From: Promicromonospora sp. AC04
GTDB lineage: Bacteria > Actinomycetota > Actinomycetes > Actinomycetales > Cellulomonadaceae
Direction: 5' to 3'
NCBI RefSeq assembly: GCF_003058225.1
Contig: NZ_QBUG01000009.1
Span: 124,001-188,000, forward strand
DNA: 64,000 nt
Both the position numbers and the translations under genes were made by a program. Positions 26,411-35,144 of the stretch are shown here, in pieces. Position 1 is the stretch's first letter; each line of letters starts with the position of its first letter. A model generated the notes under the pieces. It ran no database searches. It was not told where the DNA came from and saw only the letters and a program-made list of their open reading frames with translations.

Positions 26411-27093
26411 TAGTCAGCGCCTCCGAGCTGGTACCCGTGTCCCCGGACGGTCCGCACCAGGCCCTCGGCACCGGCGGCGGACAGCTTGCGACGCAGGTAG
26501 CCGATGTACACCTCGACGACGTTCCGGGTCGCGGCGTGCTCGTCGCCCCAGACCTCGTCCAGCAGCTCCTGCTTGGTCCACACGGTCCCGGCCCGCGTGG
26601 CCAGCGCCGCCAGCAGCGTGTACTCGCGCGGGCTCAGGGGCACGTCGACGTCGTCGTACCGCACCGTGCGTGCCCCGCGGTCGATGGTCAGCGGTCCGAG
26701 CCGGATCCGGCCGCGCGCGGTTCCCGGCGCCGCGCGGCGCAGGAGGGCGCGCAGCTGGGCGAGCAGCACCACGAAGGAGAACGGCTTGACCAGGTAGCCG
26801 TCGGCGCCGAGGTCCAGCCCGTCGGCCTGGTCCACCTCGCCGTCCTTCGCCGACACGAGCAGCACCGGCGTCGCGACCCCGGCGGACCGCAGCTCCTGGA
26901 GCACGCGGTACCCGGACAGGCCGGGGATCATGATGTCCAGCAGGATCGCGTCGAACGATCCGGTGCGCGCCAGCCGGAGCGCCGTCGGCCCGTCCGCGGC
27001 GACCGCGACGTCCATCCCCTCGGCGCGCAGGCCGCGGTCCAGCGCCTTGCGCACGCCCGGCTCGTCGTCGACCACGAGTATCTGCGGTCTCAT
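26410..27093 (-). CDS. OmpR-family response regulator
   Basis: A 227-residue regulator with a full receiver (acidic pocket DDE at 9-11, phosphoacceptor Asp53 in LLDIMIPG, Thr/Ser in LLVSAKD, Lys in YLVKPF) and a winged helix (~125-225; ending TVRGHGYQLG). I chose the ATG at 27093 because family members begin at RPQILVVDDE; its SD (GGCAGG) is weak, and an ATG four codons earlier has none. CTCAG repeats in the 203-bp divergent gap are its likely operators. Confidence 0.93.
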   Translation of the reverse strand: MRPQILVVDDEPGVRKALDRGLRAEGMDVAVAADGPTALRLARTGSFDAILLDIMIPGLSGYRVLQELRSAGVATPVLLVSAKDGEVDQADGLDLGADGYLVKPFSFVVLLAQLRALLRRAAPGTARGRIRLGPLTIDRGARTVRYDDVDVPLSPREYTLLAALATRAGTVWTKQELLDEVWGDEHAATRNVVEVYIGYLRRKLSAAGAEGLVRTVRGHGYQLGGAD

Positions 27094-27190
27094 GCCTGCC
27101 AGCATGCCGCACGTGGCGGCGCTGCGGAGCATTTCCACAGGGAGGACTCCGACGGGGAGAGCACTTCGACCAGGGTGCGTTCCGGTCGCC

Positions 27191-27235
27191 CTCAGCATGA
27201 TCTCAGCCGGCGCCGCCTTCTCAGGGGGATCTCAG
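27191..27235. promoter_or_regulatory. paired CTCAG direct repeats in the divergent two-component/ABC gap
   Basis: CTCAG starts at 27191, 27202, 27220 and 27231: two pairs, each at 11-bp spacing, 18 bp apart. The longer unit GATCTCAGCCGGC occurs twice. The layout is that of two OmpR-dimer sites serving the divergent promoters. Confidence 0.55.
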
Positions 27236-27296
27236 CCGGCAGGGGGCATTGTCAGAGGTATCGAGCACACTGGTTTCACGAGCGAAGGAGCGGGAC

Positions 27297-28415
27297 ATGA
27301 GGCCGAGGACGAAGGCGCTGGTCGCTGCCGGGTCGGGCATCGCCGCCGGGCTCGCGGGTCTGGCGCTGACGGCGCTGCCGGCGGGGGCGGACGACGATCC
27401 GGTGCTGCCCGCGATCGGCGCGGAGGAACTGGTCACCTCGGCCCTGGCGGCCGAGCCGCCCGCGTTCGCGGGTGTGGCCGAGGTGCAGAACGAGCTCGGG
27501 CTGCCCGCGCTGCCCGCGACGACAGGCACGGAGTCCGCGGCGGAGCTGCTCGACTTCGACGAGGTGCGGGTCTTCCACGACAGCGAGGAGAACGCCAGGG
27601 TCCAGGTAGAACGGCGGACGTCCGAGCTGACGTTCGTGAAGAACGCGAACGAGGCCTGGGCCTACGACTCGAAGAAGAACGCGGCCAAGCACGTCACCTG
27701 GGACGACGCCGACGTCGCCGCCGCGCGGGAGCGCGCCGGGGCGTGGACGGCGGACGGGATGACTGACGGGATGGCCGACCCGTCGCAGGCGGCGGCCGAG
27801 ATCATCGAGCGCCTTCGCCCGACCAGCGACATGGTCGTGGACGGCACGGCGCGCGTCGCGGACCGGGCGGCGTACGAGCTCGTGCTGACGCCGAAGCCGT
27901 CGGAGAAGACGCTGCTGCGGGAGATCACGGTGGCGATCGACGAGGAGACGCGCGTCCCGCTGCGGTTCGACGTGTACGCCAACGGCCGGTCCGAGCCCGT
28001 CCTTTCGCTCGGCTTCGTCGAGTTCGAGGTCGGCGCGCAGGACGCGGGCCTGTTCGAGTTCACGCCGCCGGAGGGTGCCGAGGTCGAGACCACCGACGCA
28101 GGCGATGCCGCGCGGGCGGCCGGCGAGCGTGCCGGCGCCGAGGACATCGAGCAGAGCACGACGACGGTCGGCGACGGCTGGGACGCGGTGGTGGTCGGCG
28201 AGGCCCCTGCTGAGGCGCCGTCCGAGGCTCCCGCCGAGTACGGGCAGGATCTCGACGGGTTGCTGGGCCAGTTCGGTGAGCCGGTGTCGGGCGAGTTCGG
28301 TTCCGGCACCCACGTCCAGATCACCGTCGGCGGCGTCATCCTGACCGACGACGGCCGGTTCGCGGCCGGCGCGGTGCCGCAGCAGGTGCTCGTCGACGCC
28401 CTGGACGGCCAGTGA
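27297..28415 (+). CDS. exported LolA/RseB-like protein
   Basis: A 372-residue exported protein with a Sec signal peptide (KALVAAGSGIAAGLAGLALTALPAGA, cut near residue 30; no lipobox). Segments such as VQVERRTSELTFVKNANEAWAYD, YELVLTPK and VAIDEETRVPLRFDVY read like the open beta-barrel of LolA/LppX/RseB lipoprotein-binding folds, common beside actinobacterial envelope-stress systems. The ATG at 27297 has AAGGAG seven bases upstream. Its stop overlaps the ABC ATPase GTG, so it is the first gene of a three-gene operon divergent from the two-component system. Confidence 0.8.
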   Translation: MRPRTKALVAAGSGIAAGLAGLALTALPAGADDDPVLPAIGAEELVTSALAAEPPAFAGVAEVQNELGLPALPATTGTESAAELLDFDEVRVFHDSEENARVQVERRTSELTFVKNANEAWAYDSKKNAAKHVTWDDADVAAARERAGAWTADGMTDGMADPSQAAAEIIERLRPTSDMVVDGTARVADRAAYELVLTPKPSEKTLLREITVAIDEETRVPLRFDVYANGRSEPVLSLGFVEFEVGAQDAGLFEFTPPEGAEVETTDAGDAARAAGERAGAEDIEQSTTTVGDGWDAVVVGEAPAEAPSEAPAEYGQDLDGLLGQFGEPVSGEFGSGTHVQITVGGVILTDDGRFAAGAVPQQVLVDALDGQ

Positions 28416-29437
28416 CCACAGCGCGCGCCGAAGTGGCGGTACCGGAGGCGGAGAATGCTTCCGGTACCGCCCTCGCGGCGCGCACCCGGGGGCTGCGCAA
28501 GGTCTATCGCGGCACGGTCGCCGTGGACGGCGTCGACCTGGAGGTCCCGGAGGGCGCCGTCGTCGGGATGCTGGGGCCGAACGGCTCCGGCAAGACGACG
28601 ACCATTCGGATGCTGCTCGGGCTCGTGCAGCCGACCGAGGGCGAGATCGAGCTGCTGGGCGTGCCGGTGCCGGGGGCCGCCGACCGGGTGCTGCCGCACG
28701 TCGGGGCGCTGGTGGAGGGCCCGGGTTTCCACCCGTTCCTGTCCGGCAGGGAGAACCTGCTGCGGTTCGCCGCCGCCGAGCCGCTGCTGGCCCGCGGCGA
28801 GCTGGACGGCGCCGTGTCCACTGCGCTGGAGCGGGTAGGCCTCACGGCCGCGGCCAGGAGGAAGTACCGCGCGTACTCGCTCGGTATGAAGCAGCGACTG
28901 GGGCTCGCCTCGGCGCTGCTGGCGCCGCGCAGGCTCGTCGTGCTGGACGAGCCGACGAACGGCCTCGACCCGGCCGGTACGCAGGAGGTCCGCCGGATCA
29001 TCGAGGAGCTGCACGCCAACGGCGTGACGGTGCTCGTCTCGTCGCACCTCCTGGCGGAGGTCGAGGCGACCTGTACCCACGTGGTCGTGCTGAACGAGGG
29101 CGTGGTCGTCGCGCAGGGTGCGCTGGACGACCTGCTGGAGTCCGGCAGCCCCACGCTGCTCGTGTCCACGCCCGACGGCGCGCGGGCGGTGGAGGTGCTG
29201 CGGGACCAGCGGATCCCCGCGCGGCTCGCGCCGGACGGCGTGCGGGTGGACGTCGCGACGACGCCGCCGGCGAGGGTGATCGAGACGCTGGTCCGGTCCG
29301 GCATCGGCGTGGACGAGGCCCGGCGGGAGCGGACCGGGCTGGAGGAGGCCTTCGCGCGGCTGACGCACGACGTCGGCGAGGTGGTTGGTGACGTGGCCGG
29401 CGAGCTGGATGCCGACGAGCCGGAGGTGGCGCGATGA
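28412..29437 (+). CDS. ABC transporter ATP-binding protein
   Basis: A 341-residue ATPase. Walker A is GPNGSGKTTT (~54-63), the signature is YSLGMKQRLGLA (~152-163; a common variant of LSGGQ in the ABC-2 drug/antibiotic group), Walker B is VVLDEPTNGLDP (~174-185), and the H-loop is SSHLLAEVE. The long C-terminal part with ARRERTGLEEAF is typical of BcrA/NatA-type exporters. GTG overlaps the upstream TGA (GTGA), and the end overlaps the permease start (ATGA). Confidence 0.92.
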   Translation: MTTARAEVAVPEAENASGTALAARTRGLRKVYRGTVAVDGVDLEVPEGAVVGMLGPNGSGKTTTIRMLLGLVQPTEGEIELLGVPVPGAADRVLPHVGALVEGPGFHPFLSGRENLLRFAAAEPLLARGELDGAVSTALERVGLTAAARRKYRAYSLGMKQRLGLASALLAPRRLVVLDEPTNGLDPAGTQEVRRIIEELHANGVTVLVSSHLLAEVEATCTHVVVLNEGVVVAQGALDDLLESGSPTLLVSTPDGARAVEVLRDQRIPARLAPDGVRVDVATTPPARVIETLVRSGIGVDEARRERTGLEEAFARLTHDVGEVVGDVAGELDADEPEVAR

Positions 29438-30336
29438 CTACCCTGCCGACGGCTGACACCGCCCTGTCGGGGACGCTGCCCGCCCGGCGCCGGGCCCCGA
29501 TCGTCCGCCTGCTGCGGGCCGAGATCCGGTGGATCTTCCGGCGGCCGAGGACGCTGGTCGTGCTCGGCCTGCTTGCCGCGCTCCCGGTGATCACGGGCGT
29601 GGCCGTCAACCTCACTGTGGATCCGGGTGCGTCCGCTCCGCCCGGCCCCGGTCCGATCGGGCCGGGCGGGGAGGCGCCGATCTTCGTGACGATGGCCACC
29701 AGCGCTTTTGTGCTGCCGCTAGGTTCGCTGATGACGCTGCTGATACTCATGCTGCCGCTCACGGTGGCGATGGCGGGCGGTGACGCACTGGCCGGCGAGC
29801 AGTCCACCGGCGCGCTGCGCGGCTGGCTGCTCGCGCCCGTGGCCCGTGGCCGGCTGCTGGTGGTGAAGTCGGTGGGCGTGCTCGCCGTCGCCCTGGTCGC
29901 CTCCGCGCTGGTCGTCACGTCCGGCCTGGTGACGGGGCTCGTCCTCGCCGGTACCGACGGCCTGGTGTCGATGTCCGGGACGGAGCTGTCGGTCGGGGAC
30001 GTGTTGTGGCGGCTCGCCTTCGCGATCGCTTGGTCGACGGTCTACCTGATGGGGGTCGGGGCCGTCGCGCTGGCCATCTCGGCGTCCACCGAGCACCCCA
30101 TGCTGGTGGTGGTGAGCGTGCTCGGTGGACTGATCGTCTCCCAGGTGCTGCTGCAGTTCTCGGCGCTGGACTGGCTGCACCCGTATCTGCTGCCGACGTC
30201 GGTGAACAGCCTCGTCGACCTGATCCGGGACCCGGTGTCGTTCGACGGCCTGGCCGAGGGAGCGGTCCGGGCGCTGTGCTATCTCGTGATCGGCATGTCA
30301 TTGGCCTATGCCCGGCTGACCACCAAGGACGGGTGA
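29434..30336 (+). CDS. ABC-2 type transporter permease
   Basis: A 300-residue membrane protein with about six transmembrane segments: one near 45-65 ahead of an external Pro/Gly-rich loop (ASAPPGPGPIGPGG), two near 90-125, and three between 145 and 290. GDALAGEQSTGALRGWLLAPV is the conserved cytoplasmic stretch of ABC-2 permeases. With the upstream ATPase it would form an exporter for a peptide, lipid or antibiotic. Its stop is one base from the stop of the convergent methyltransferase gene. Confidence 0.87.
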   Translation: MTTLPTADTALSGTLPARRRAPIVRLLRAEIRWIFRRPRTLVVLGLLAALPVITGVAVNLTVDPGASAPPGPGPIGPGGEAPIFVTMATSAFVLPLGSLMTLLILMLPLTVAMAGGDALAGEQSTGALRGWLLAPVARGRLLVVKSVGVLAVALVASALVVTSGLVTGLVLAGTDGLVSMSGTELSVGDVLWRLAFAIAWSTVYLMGVGAVALAISASTEHPMLVVVSVLGGLIVSQVLLQFSALDWLHPYLLPTSVNSLVDLIRDPVSFDGLAEGAVRALCYLVIGMSLAYARLTTKDG

Positions 30337-30337
30337 G

Positions 30338-31240
30338 CTAGCCCGCTCCAGCTACGGCACGAGCGATGTTGCCGATATCGGCAGGGCTCACTCGACAACA
30401 TCCGCCCACTATTCGCGCGCCGTCGGCTACCCACTGCTGTGCCTGCACAGCGGAAAACCCCGACGACCCGATCCAGGTGCGTCGCTGGGCGTCCCAGCCC
30501 TCGCCGCTGTTCGGGTAGGCGATCACCGGCTTCCCGGTGACCTCGCCGGCGGTGGCGATCGCCGCCGACACATCGGACGGAGCACAGCAGTTGACGCCCA
30601 CCGCCACGACCTCGGGTACGTCCCGTGCGAGCGCGAACGCCTCGGCCAGCGGTTGCCCGGCGCGTGTGCGGTCCCCGTCGATGCTGTACGTCAGCCACAC
30701 CGGAAGGCCGATCCCGGAAACCACGGTCATCAGCGCTTCCGCCTCGTCCATGTCCGGGATGGTCTCCAGCGCCAGCACGTCCGGCCTCGCGCCGGCCAGC
30801 ACCTCCAGGCGGGGGCGGTGCCACGCCGCCAGCTCGGCCACGCTCAACCCGTATCGGCCCCGGTACTCCGATCCGTCGGCCAGCGCCGCACCGTAGGGGC
30901 CGACCGAGGCCGCCACCCAGCGCTCCCGCCCGTCCTCGGCCATCTCGTCGCGGGCCGCCTGGGCCAGCTCGACGCTGCGCCGCAGCAGCCGCACGGCGTC
31001 GTCCCGACCGATACCGTGCGCCGCGAACCCGTCGAACGACGCCTGGTAGCTCGCCGTCGTCGCGATCACCGCTCCGGCCCGGAAGAACGCCAGGTGCGCG
31101 GCCATGATCTCCTCGGGGGCGTCGGCCAGCAAGCGTGCCGACCACAGCTGGTCCGAGAGATCATGGCCGCGCGCCTCGAGCTCCGTGGCCAGGCCGCCGT
31201 CCGTGACCAGGACGGCGCCGTTCGGATCGAGGAAGCCCAC
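30338..31240 (-). CDS. mmuM: homocysteine S-methyltransferase
   Basis: A 300-residue enzyme of the MmuM type, which moves a methyl group from S-methylmethionine (or SAM) to homocysteine. The zinc ligands are Cys in GVNCC (~220) and the Cys pair in GGCCR (~280). TDGGLATELEARG at the N-terminus is the usual start. GTG start with TAGAGT (31252-31247) six bases upstream and no SD: a leaderless pattern in which the -10 begins with the stop codon of the upstream transporter gene. The two genes lie 9 bp apart on one strand and may also be read together. Confidence 0.92.
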   Translation of the reverse strand: MGFLDPNGAVLVTDGGLATELEARGHDLSDQLWSARLLADAPEEIMAAHLAFFRAGAVIATTASYQASFDGFAAHGIGRDDAVRLLRRSVELAQAARDEMAEDGRERWVAASVGPYGAALADGSEYRGRYGLSVAELAAWHRPRLEVLAGARPDVLALETIPDMDEAEALMTVVSGIGLPVWLTYSIDGDRTRAGQPLAEAFALARDVPEVVAVGVNCCAPSDVSAAIATAGEVTGKPVIAYPNSGEGWDAQRRTWIGSSGFSAVQAQQWVADGARIVGGCCRVSPADIGNIARAVAGAG

Positions 31241-31249
31241 GTGGTGACT

Positions 31250-32632
31250 CTAGGCCGCTACGTTGTCGTCGTACTCGACGTCGCGCGTCTCGCGGGTCAG
31301 AAGCAGCGCGACGAGCGTGATCACCGCCATCGCGGAGAGGTAGACGCCCACGAGGACCGGCGAGCCGTCGGCCTGGGCCCAGAGCCACACCGCGATGAAC
31401 GGCGCGACGGCGGCGCCGAGCACCGACGACAGGTTGTACGAGATCCCGGAGCCCGTGTACCGGACGTTGGCCGGGAACAGCTCCGGCAGGACGGCGGCCA
31501 TCGGGCCGAACGTGAGGCCCATGAGCGTGAAGCCGACGATCAGCAGGGTCTGCACGCCGATCTGGCCCGCGGCGAACAGCGGCACGAACAGCCCGCCGAA
31601 CACGACGATCGCCACCGTGACCCAGATGAGGTGCTTGCGACGGCCGAACCTCTCCGCCATCGGCCCGGACACCAGGGTGAAGATGCCGAAGAACACGACG
31701 CCCACGATCAGCATCCAGAGGAAGTCGATCTTCTCGTAGCCGAGGCCGGCGGGGGAGCCGTCGGTGGGCTCGGTCAGCGCGACGCCGTAGTTCAGGGTGA
31801 ACGTCGTCATCAGGTAGAACAGCGCGTACGTGGCCAGCATGATGAACGTGCCGGAGACGATCTGCCGCCACGACGTCCGGAACACGCGGGCCACCGGCAC
31901 CCTGGTGACGGCCTCGGCCTCGATCACCTTGCGGAAGGCGGGCGTCTCGAGCAGCGAGAGCCGCACCCACAGGCCGACGATCACGAGGATCGCGGACGCG
32001 AGGAACGGGATGCGCCAGCCCCAGTCGGCGAACTGCTCGGGCGTCAGAGAGGTCGACAGGGCGATGAACACCGTGTTGGCGAGTATGAAACCGATGGGTG
32101 CGCCGAGCTGCGGGAACGTTCCGTAGATGGCGCGCTTGCCCTGCGGCGCGTTCTCCGTGGCGAGCAGCGCTGCGCCGCTCCACTCGCCGCCGAGGCCCAG
32201 GCCCTGGCAGAAGCGCGCCAGCACGAGCACGGCAGGGGCGGCCACTGCCCAGCCGGGCGTGGCCGCCGCGGGGATGAGGCCGATCAGGATCGTCGCGATA
32301 CCCATCGTGAGCAGCGAGGCGACGAGGGTCGCCTTGCGGCCGACGCGGTCGCCGAAGTGCCCGAACAGCACCGAGCCGACGGGCCGCGCCACGAAGGCGA
32401 CGCCGAACACGGCGAACGACGACAGGAGCTGCGTGGTCGGGTCCTCGGCGTTCGGGAAGAACAGCGCGGGGAAGACCAGCGAGGCGGCGGTCGCGTAGAT
32501 GTAGAAGTCGTAGAACTCGATGGACGTACCGATGAGGGAGGCGACGACGACGCGGCCGCGGGGGTTCCCGGCCGGCGCGTCGCTCTGCCCGCCGTCGGCG
32601 GTGCCGACGGTCGGCGTTGCGGAGGTGCTCAT
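31250..32632 (-). CDS. MFS transporter, metabolite:H+ symporter (MHS/ShiA) type
   Basis: A 460-residue protein with 12 predicted helices. The MHS signatures are present: GTSIEFYDFYIYATAA in helix 1, FGHFGDRVGRKATLV after helix 2, and RFCQGLGLGGEWSGAA in helix 4. Relatives import shikimate, proline betaine, alpha-ketoglutarate or dicarboxylates. The ATG at 32632 has no SD, but TAATCT lies seven bases upstream (32645-32640), so the mRNA is probably leaderless. Its position just ahead of mmuM suggests a methylated amino acid or betaine as substrate, but that is a guess. Confidence 0.88.
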   Translation of the reverse strand: MSTSATPTVGTADGGQSDAPAGNPRGRVVVASLIGTSIEFYDFYIYATAASLVFPALFFPNAEDPTTQLLSSFAVFGVAFVARPVGSVLFGHFGDRVGRKATLVASLLTMGIATILIGLIPAAATPGWAVAAPAVLVLARFCQGLGLGGEWSGAALLATENAPQGKRAIYGTFPQLGAPIGFILANTVFIALSTSLTPEQFADWGWRIPFLASAILVIVGLWVRLSLLETPAFRKVIEAEAVTRVPVARVFRTSWRQIVSGTFIMLATYALFYLMTTFTLNYGVALTEPTDGSPAGLGYEKIDFLWMLIVGVVFFGIFTLVSGPMAERFGRRKHLIWVTVAIVVFGGLFVPLFAAGQIGVQTLLIVGFTLMGLTFGPMAAVLPELFPANVRYTGSGISYNLSSVLGAAVAPFIAVWLWAQADGSPVLVGVYLSAMAVITLVALLLTRETRDVEYDDNVAA

Positions 32633-32959
32633 GCGGGTGAGATTAGGCAATCTGTCCGCGATCCGGGAGGCGCGTCTCAGAGTCTGGGAGGGGGCTTGAC
32701 GTAGGCTGCCGACGTCGAGATGGCGTGGGTACGGCCCTCGCGCCGCGCGGGCAGGTGCAGGCCCTGTGCGGGAGCGGCGTGTCGAACTGCGGCAGGGTGC
32801 GTCGCGAGTGAAGGTGTAGTGAACGGTGAATACTCCCGCCGCTCCACGTGTTGGCACGACCGGCGGTGGGGGGCAGGATCGACCGGGCGCCCAGAGCCGC
32901 CAACGCAAGCTCCGCTATCGGAAATCCATCATCGGAACGAACGAGACGACGACGAGGAT
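32633..32959. other. 327-bp divergent gap before murA
   Basis: It holds the leaderless promoter of the transporter on the minus strand at its left end. On the plus strand, TTGACG (32696-32701) and an extended AATACT hexamer near 32828-32833 are candidate promoter parts for murA, which would give the latter a leader of about 120 nt. I see no riboswitch or convincing gene. Confidence 0.4.
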
Positions 32960-34276
32960 ATGAACGATCTGCTGTATGTGAACGGCGGCAACCCGTTGAA
33001 CGGGACCATCACCGTTCGAGGCGCAAAGAACTTCGTGTCGAAGTCCATGGTGGCTTCCTTGCTGGGGGAGACCCCGAGCGTGCTGCGGAACGTCCCGCAG
33101 ATCCGTGACGTCAAGGTCGTCTCGGGGCTCCTGGACCTGCACGGCGTGAACGTCAAGTACGACACCGACGCCGGCATCCTGGACCTCGACCCGTCCAACG
33201 TCGAGTCCGCCCACGTGGCAGACATCGACGCCCACGCCGGCTCCAGCCGCATCCCGATCCTGTTCTGCGGGCCGCTGCTGCACCGCCTCGGCGAGGCGTT
33301 CATCCCGGACCTGGGCGGCTGCCGCATCGGCGACCGCCCGATCAACTACCACCTCGACATCCTGCGCCAGTTCGGCGCCGTCGTGGACAAGCGGCCCAAC
33401 GGCATCCACCTGCGGGCGCCGCGCCGCCTGCAGGGCACCAAGATCTCGCTGCCCTACCCGTCGGTGGGCGCCACGGAGCAGACGCTCCTGACGGCGGTCC
33501 GCGCCGACGGCATCACCGAGCTCTCGGGCGCGGCGATCGAGCCCGAGATCATGGACCTCATCGCGGTGCTGCAGAAGATGGGCGCCATCATCTCGGTCGA
33601 CACCGACCGCGTGATCCGCATCGAGGGCGTCGACCGCCTCGAGGGGTACAGCCACACCGCCCTGAACGACCGGATCGAGACCGCGTCCTGGGCCTCGGCG
33701 GCCCTGGCCACGGGCGGCGACATCACCGTCAAGGGCGCCACGCAGCCCGAGATGATGACGTTCCTCAACACCTTCCGGAAGGTCGGCGGCCGGTTCGAGG
33801 TGCAGGACGACGGCATCCGCTTCTGGCACGCCGGCGGCGACCTCAAGTCCATCGTGCTGGAGACCGACGTCCACCCGGGCTTCATGACCGACTGGCAGCA
33901 GCCGCTCGTCGTCGCGCTCACGCAGGCCACCGGCCTGTCCATCGTGCACGAGACCGTGTACGAGAACCGCTTCGGCTTCACCGACGCGCTGCGCAAGATG
34001 GGCGCCACGATCCAGGTCTACAAGGAGTGCCTGGGCGGTCGCGACTGCCGGTTCGGCCAGCGCAACTTCCACCACTCCGCCGTCGTCTCCGGCCCGACGC
34101 CGCTCTCCGCGGCGGACATCGAGGTCCCGGACCTGCGCGGCGGGTTCAGCCACCTCATCGCGGCGCTGGCCGCCAAGGGCCAGTCGACGGTGCGCGGCAT
34201 CGGCCTGATCGACCGCGGCTACGAGAACTTCCAGGACAAGCTGGAGGCGCTGGGCGCCGAGGTCGTCCGCGGCTGA
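32960..34276 (+). CDS. murA: UDP-N-acetylglucosamine 1-carboxyvinyltransferase
   Basis: A 438-residue EPSP-synthase-fold enzyme making UDP-GlcNAc-enolpyruvate, the first committed step of peptidoglycan synthesis. GGNPLNGTITVRGAKN at the N-terminus binds UDP-GlcNAc, and the active-site loop reads GGCRIGDRP with Cys121. Mycobacteria have Asp here and resist fosfomycin; the Cys version is the sensitive type. The ATG is preceded by GAGG only two bases away, which is close for an SD. The conserved C-terminal stretch TVRGIGLIDRGYENF is intact. Confidence 0.95.
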   Translation: MNDLLYVNGGNPLNGTITVRGAKNFVSKSMVASLLGETPSVLRNVPQIRDVKVVSGLLDLHGVNVKYDTDAGILDLDPSNVESAHVADIDAHAGSSRIPILFCGPLLHRLGEAFIPDLGGCRIGDRPINYHLDILRQFGAVVDKRPNGIHLRAPRRLQGTKISLPYPSVGATEQTLLTAVRADGITELSGAAIEPEIMDLIAVLQKMGAIISVDTDRVIRIEGVDRLEGYSHTALNDRIETASWASAALATGGDITVKGATQPEMMTFLNTFRKVGGRFEVQDDGIRFWHAGGDLKSIVLETDVHPGFMTDWQQPLVVALTQATGLSIVHETVYENRFGFTDALRKMGATIQVYKECLGGRDCRFGQRNFHHSAVVSGPTPLSAADIEVPDLRGGFSHLIAALAAKGQSTVRGIGLIDRGYENFQDKLEALGAEVVRG

Positions 34277-34292
34277 GGTTTCTTCCCTCGTG

Positions 34293-34341
34293 CGTGTCAG
34301 ACGCTCAGGTCACTCCCCCCGTGACCTGAGCGTCTGACACG
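34293..34341. terminator. 21-bp perfect inverted repeat after murA
   Basis: Arms 34293-34313 and 34321-34341 pair perfectly around a 7-base C-rich loop; the core CAGACGCTCAGGTCAC is repeated inverted. No T-tract. It separates murA from the plsC-gpsA pair. Confidence 0.55.
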
Positions 34342-34388
34342 TCAGGCGGGGGCAGGGGTTCGCGGTTCGGCCGAGTATTCTTTCGGCC

Positions 34389-35144
34389 GTGTCCATCCCA
34401 CGCCCTGAGTCACGCATGTATCGCTTCGTCGCGTTCATCGTGCGGAACCTCATGTTCGCGCTGTGCAAGTACGAGTGGAAGGGCGGCGAGAACTTCCCGG
34501 CCAAGGGCGGGTTCATTGCCGCGGCCAACCACGTCACGGAGCTCGACGCGCTGACGCTGGCGCACTACCTCTTCGACATGGGCCGTGAGCCCCGCATCCT
34601 GGCCAAGCGCGGCCTGTTCGACTCGCCGCTGACGGGGTGGGCGCTGCGGGGCACCAAGATGATCCCGGTGGACCGCGACTCCACGAAGTCCGCCGAGTCG
34701 CTGAAGGACGCCGCGAGCCAGCTCGGCGACGGCGCCTGCGTGGCGATCCTGCCGGAGGGAACGCTGACACGGGACCCCGACTACTGGCCGATGGAGGGCA
34801 AGACGGGCGTGGCCCGCATCGCGCTGACGACGCGCCTGCCGGTGCTGCCGGTCGCGCAGTGGGGCGTCACGGAGATCCTCGGCCGGTACAGCCGCGTGCT
34901 CAAGCCGTTCCCGCGCAAGAAGGTGACCATCCAGACCGGCCCGCCCGTGGACCTGAGCGACCTCTACGACCGGCCGCAGGACACCGCCACGCTCCGCGAG
35001 GCCACGAGCCGCATCATGGACGCCATCACCGCCGAGCTGGAGCAGATCCGCGGGGAGGTCGCGCCCAAGCCGCGCTTCGACCTGCGCAAGCACCCCGAGT
35101 ACGAGGCCAAGATGACGAACTACCCGCCGGTGGAGCGCCCGTGA
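34389..35144 (+). CDS. plsC: 1-acyl-sn-glycerol-3-phosphate acyltransferase family protein
   Basis: A 251-residue acyltransferase with the NHxxxxD motif (NHVTELD, ~47-53), a substrate-binding RGTKMIPVDR (~86-95) and the LPEGT motif (~120-124). It would make phosphatidic acid for membrane lipids; its coupling to gpsA (glycerol-3-phosphate supply) fits. GTG start with TATTCT seven bases upstream (34376-34381) and no SD: a leaderless pattern. Its TGA overlaps the gpsA GTG. Confidence 0.92.
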   Translation: MSIPRPESRMYRFVAFIVRNLMFALCKYEWKGGENFPAKGGFIAAANHVTELDALTLAHYLFDMGREPRILAKRGLFDSPLTGWALRGTKMIPVDRDSTKSAESLKDAASQLGDGACVAILPEGTLTRDPDYWPMEGKTGVARIALTTRLPVLPVAQWGVTEILGRYSRVLKPFPRKKVTIQTGPPVDLSDLYDRPQDTATLREATSRIMDAITAELEQIRGEVAPKPRFDLRKHPEYEAKMTNYPPVERP

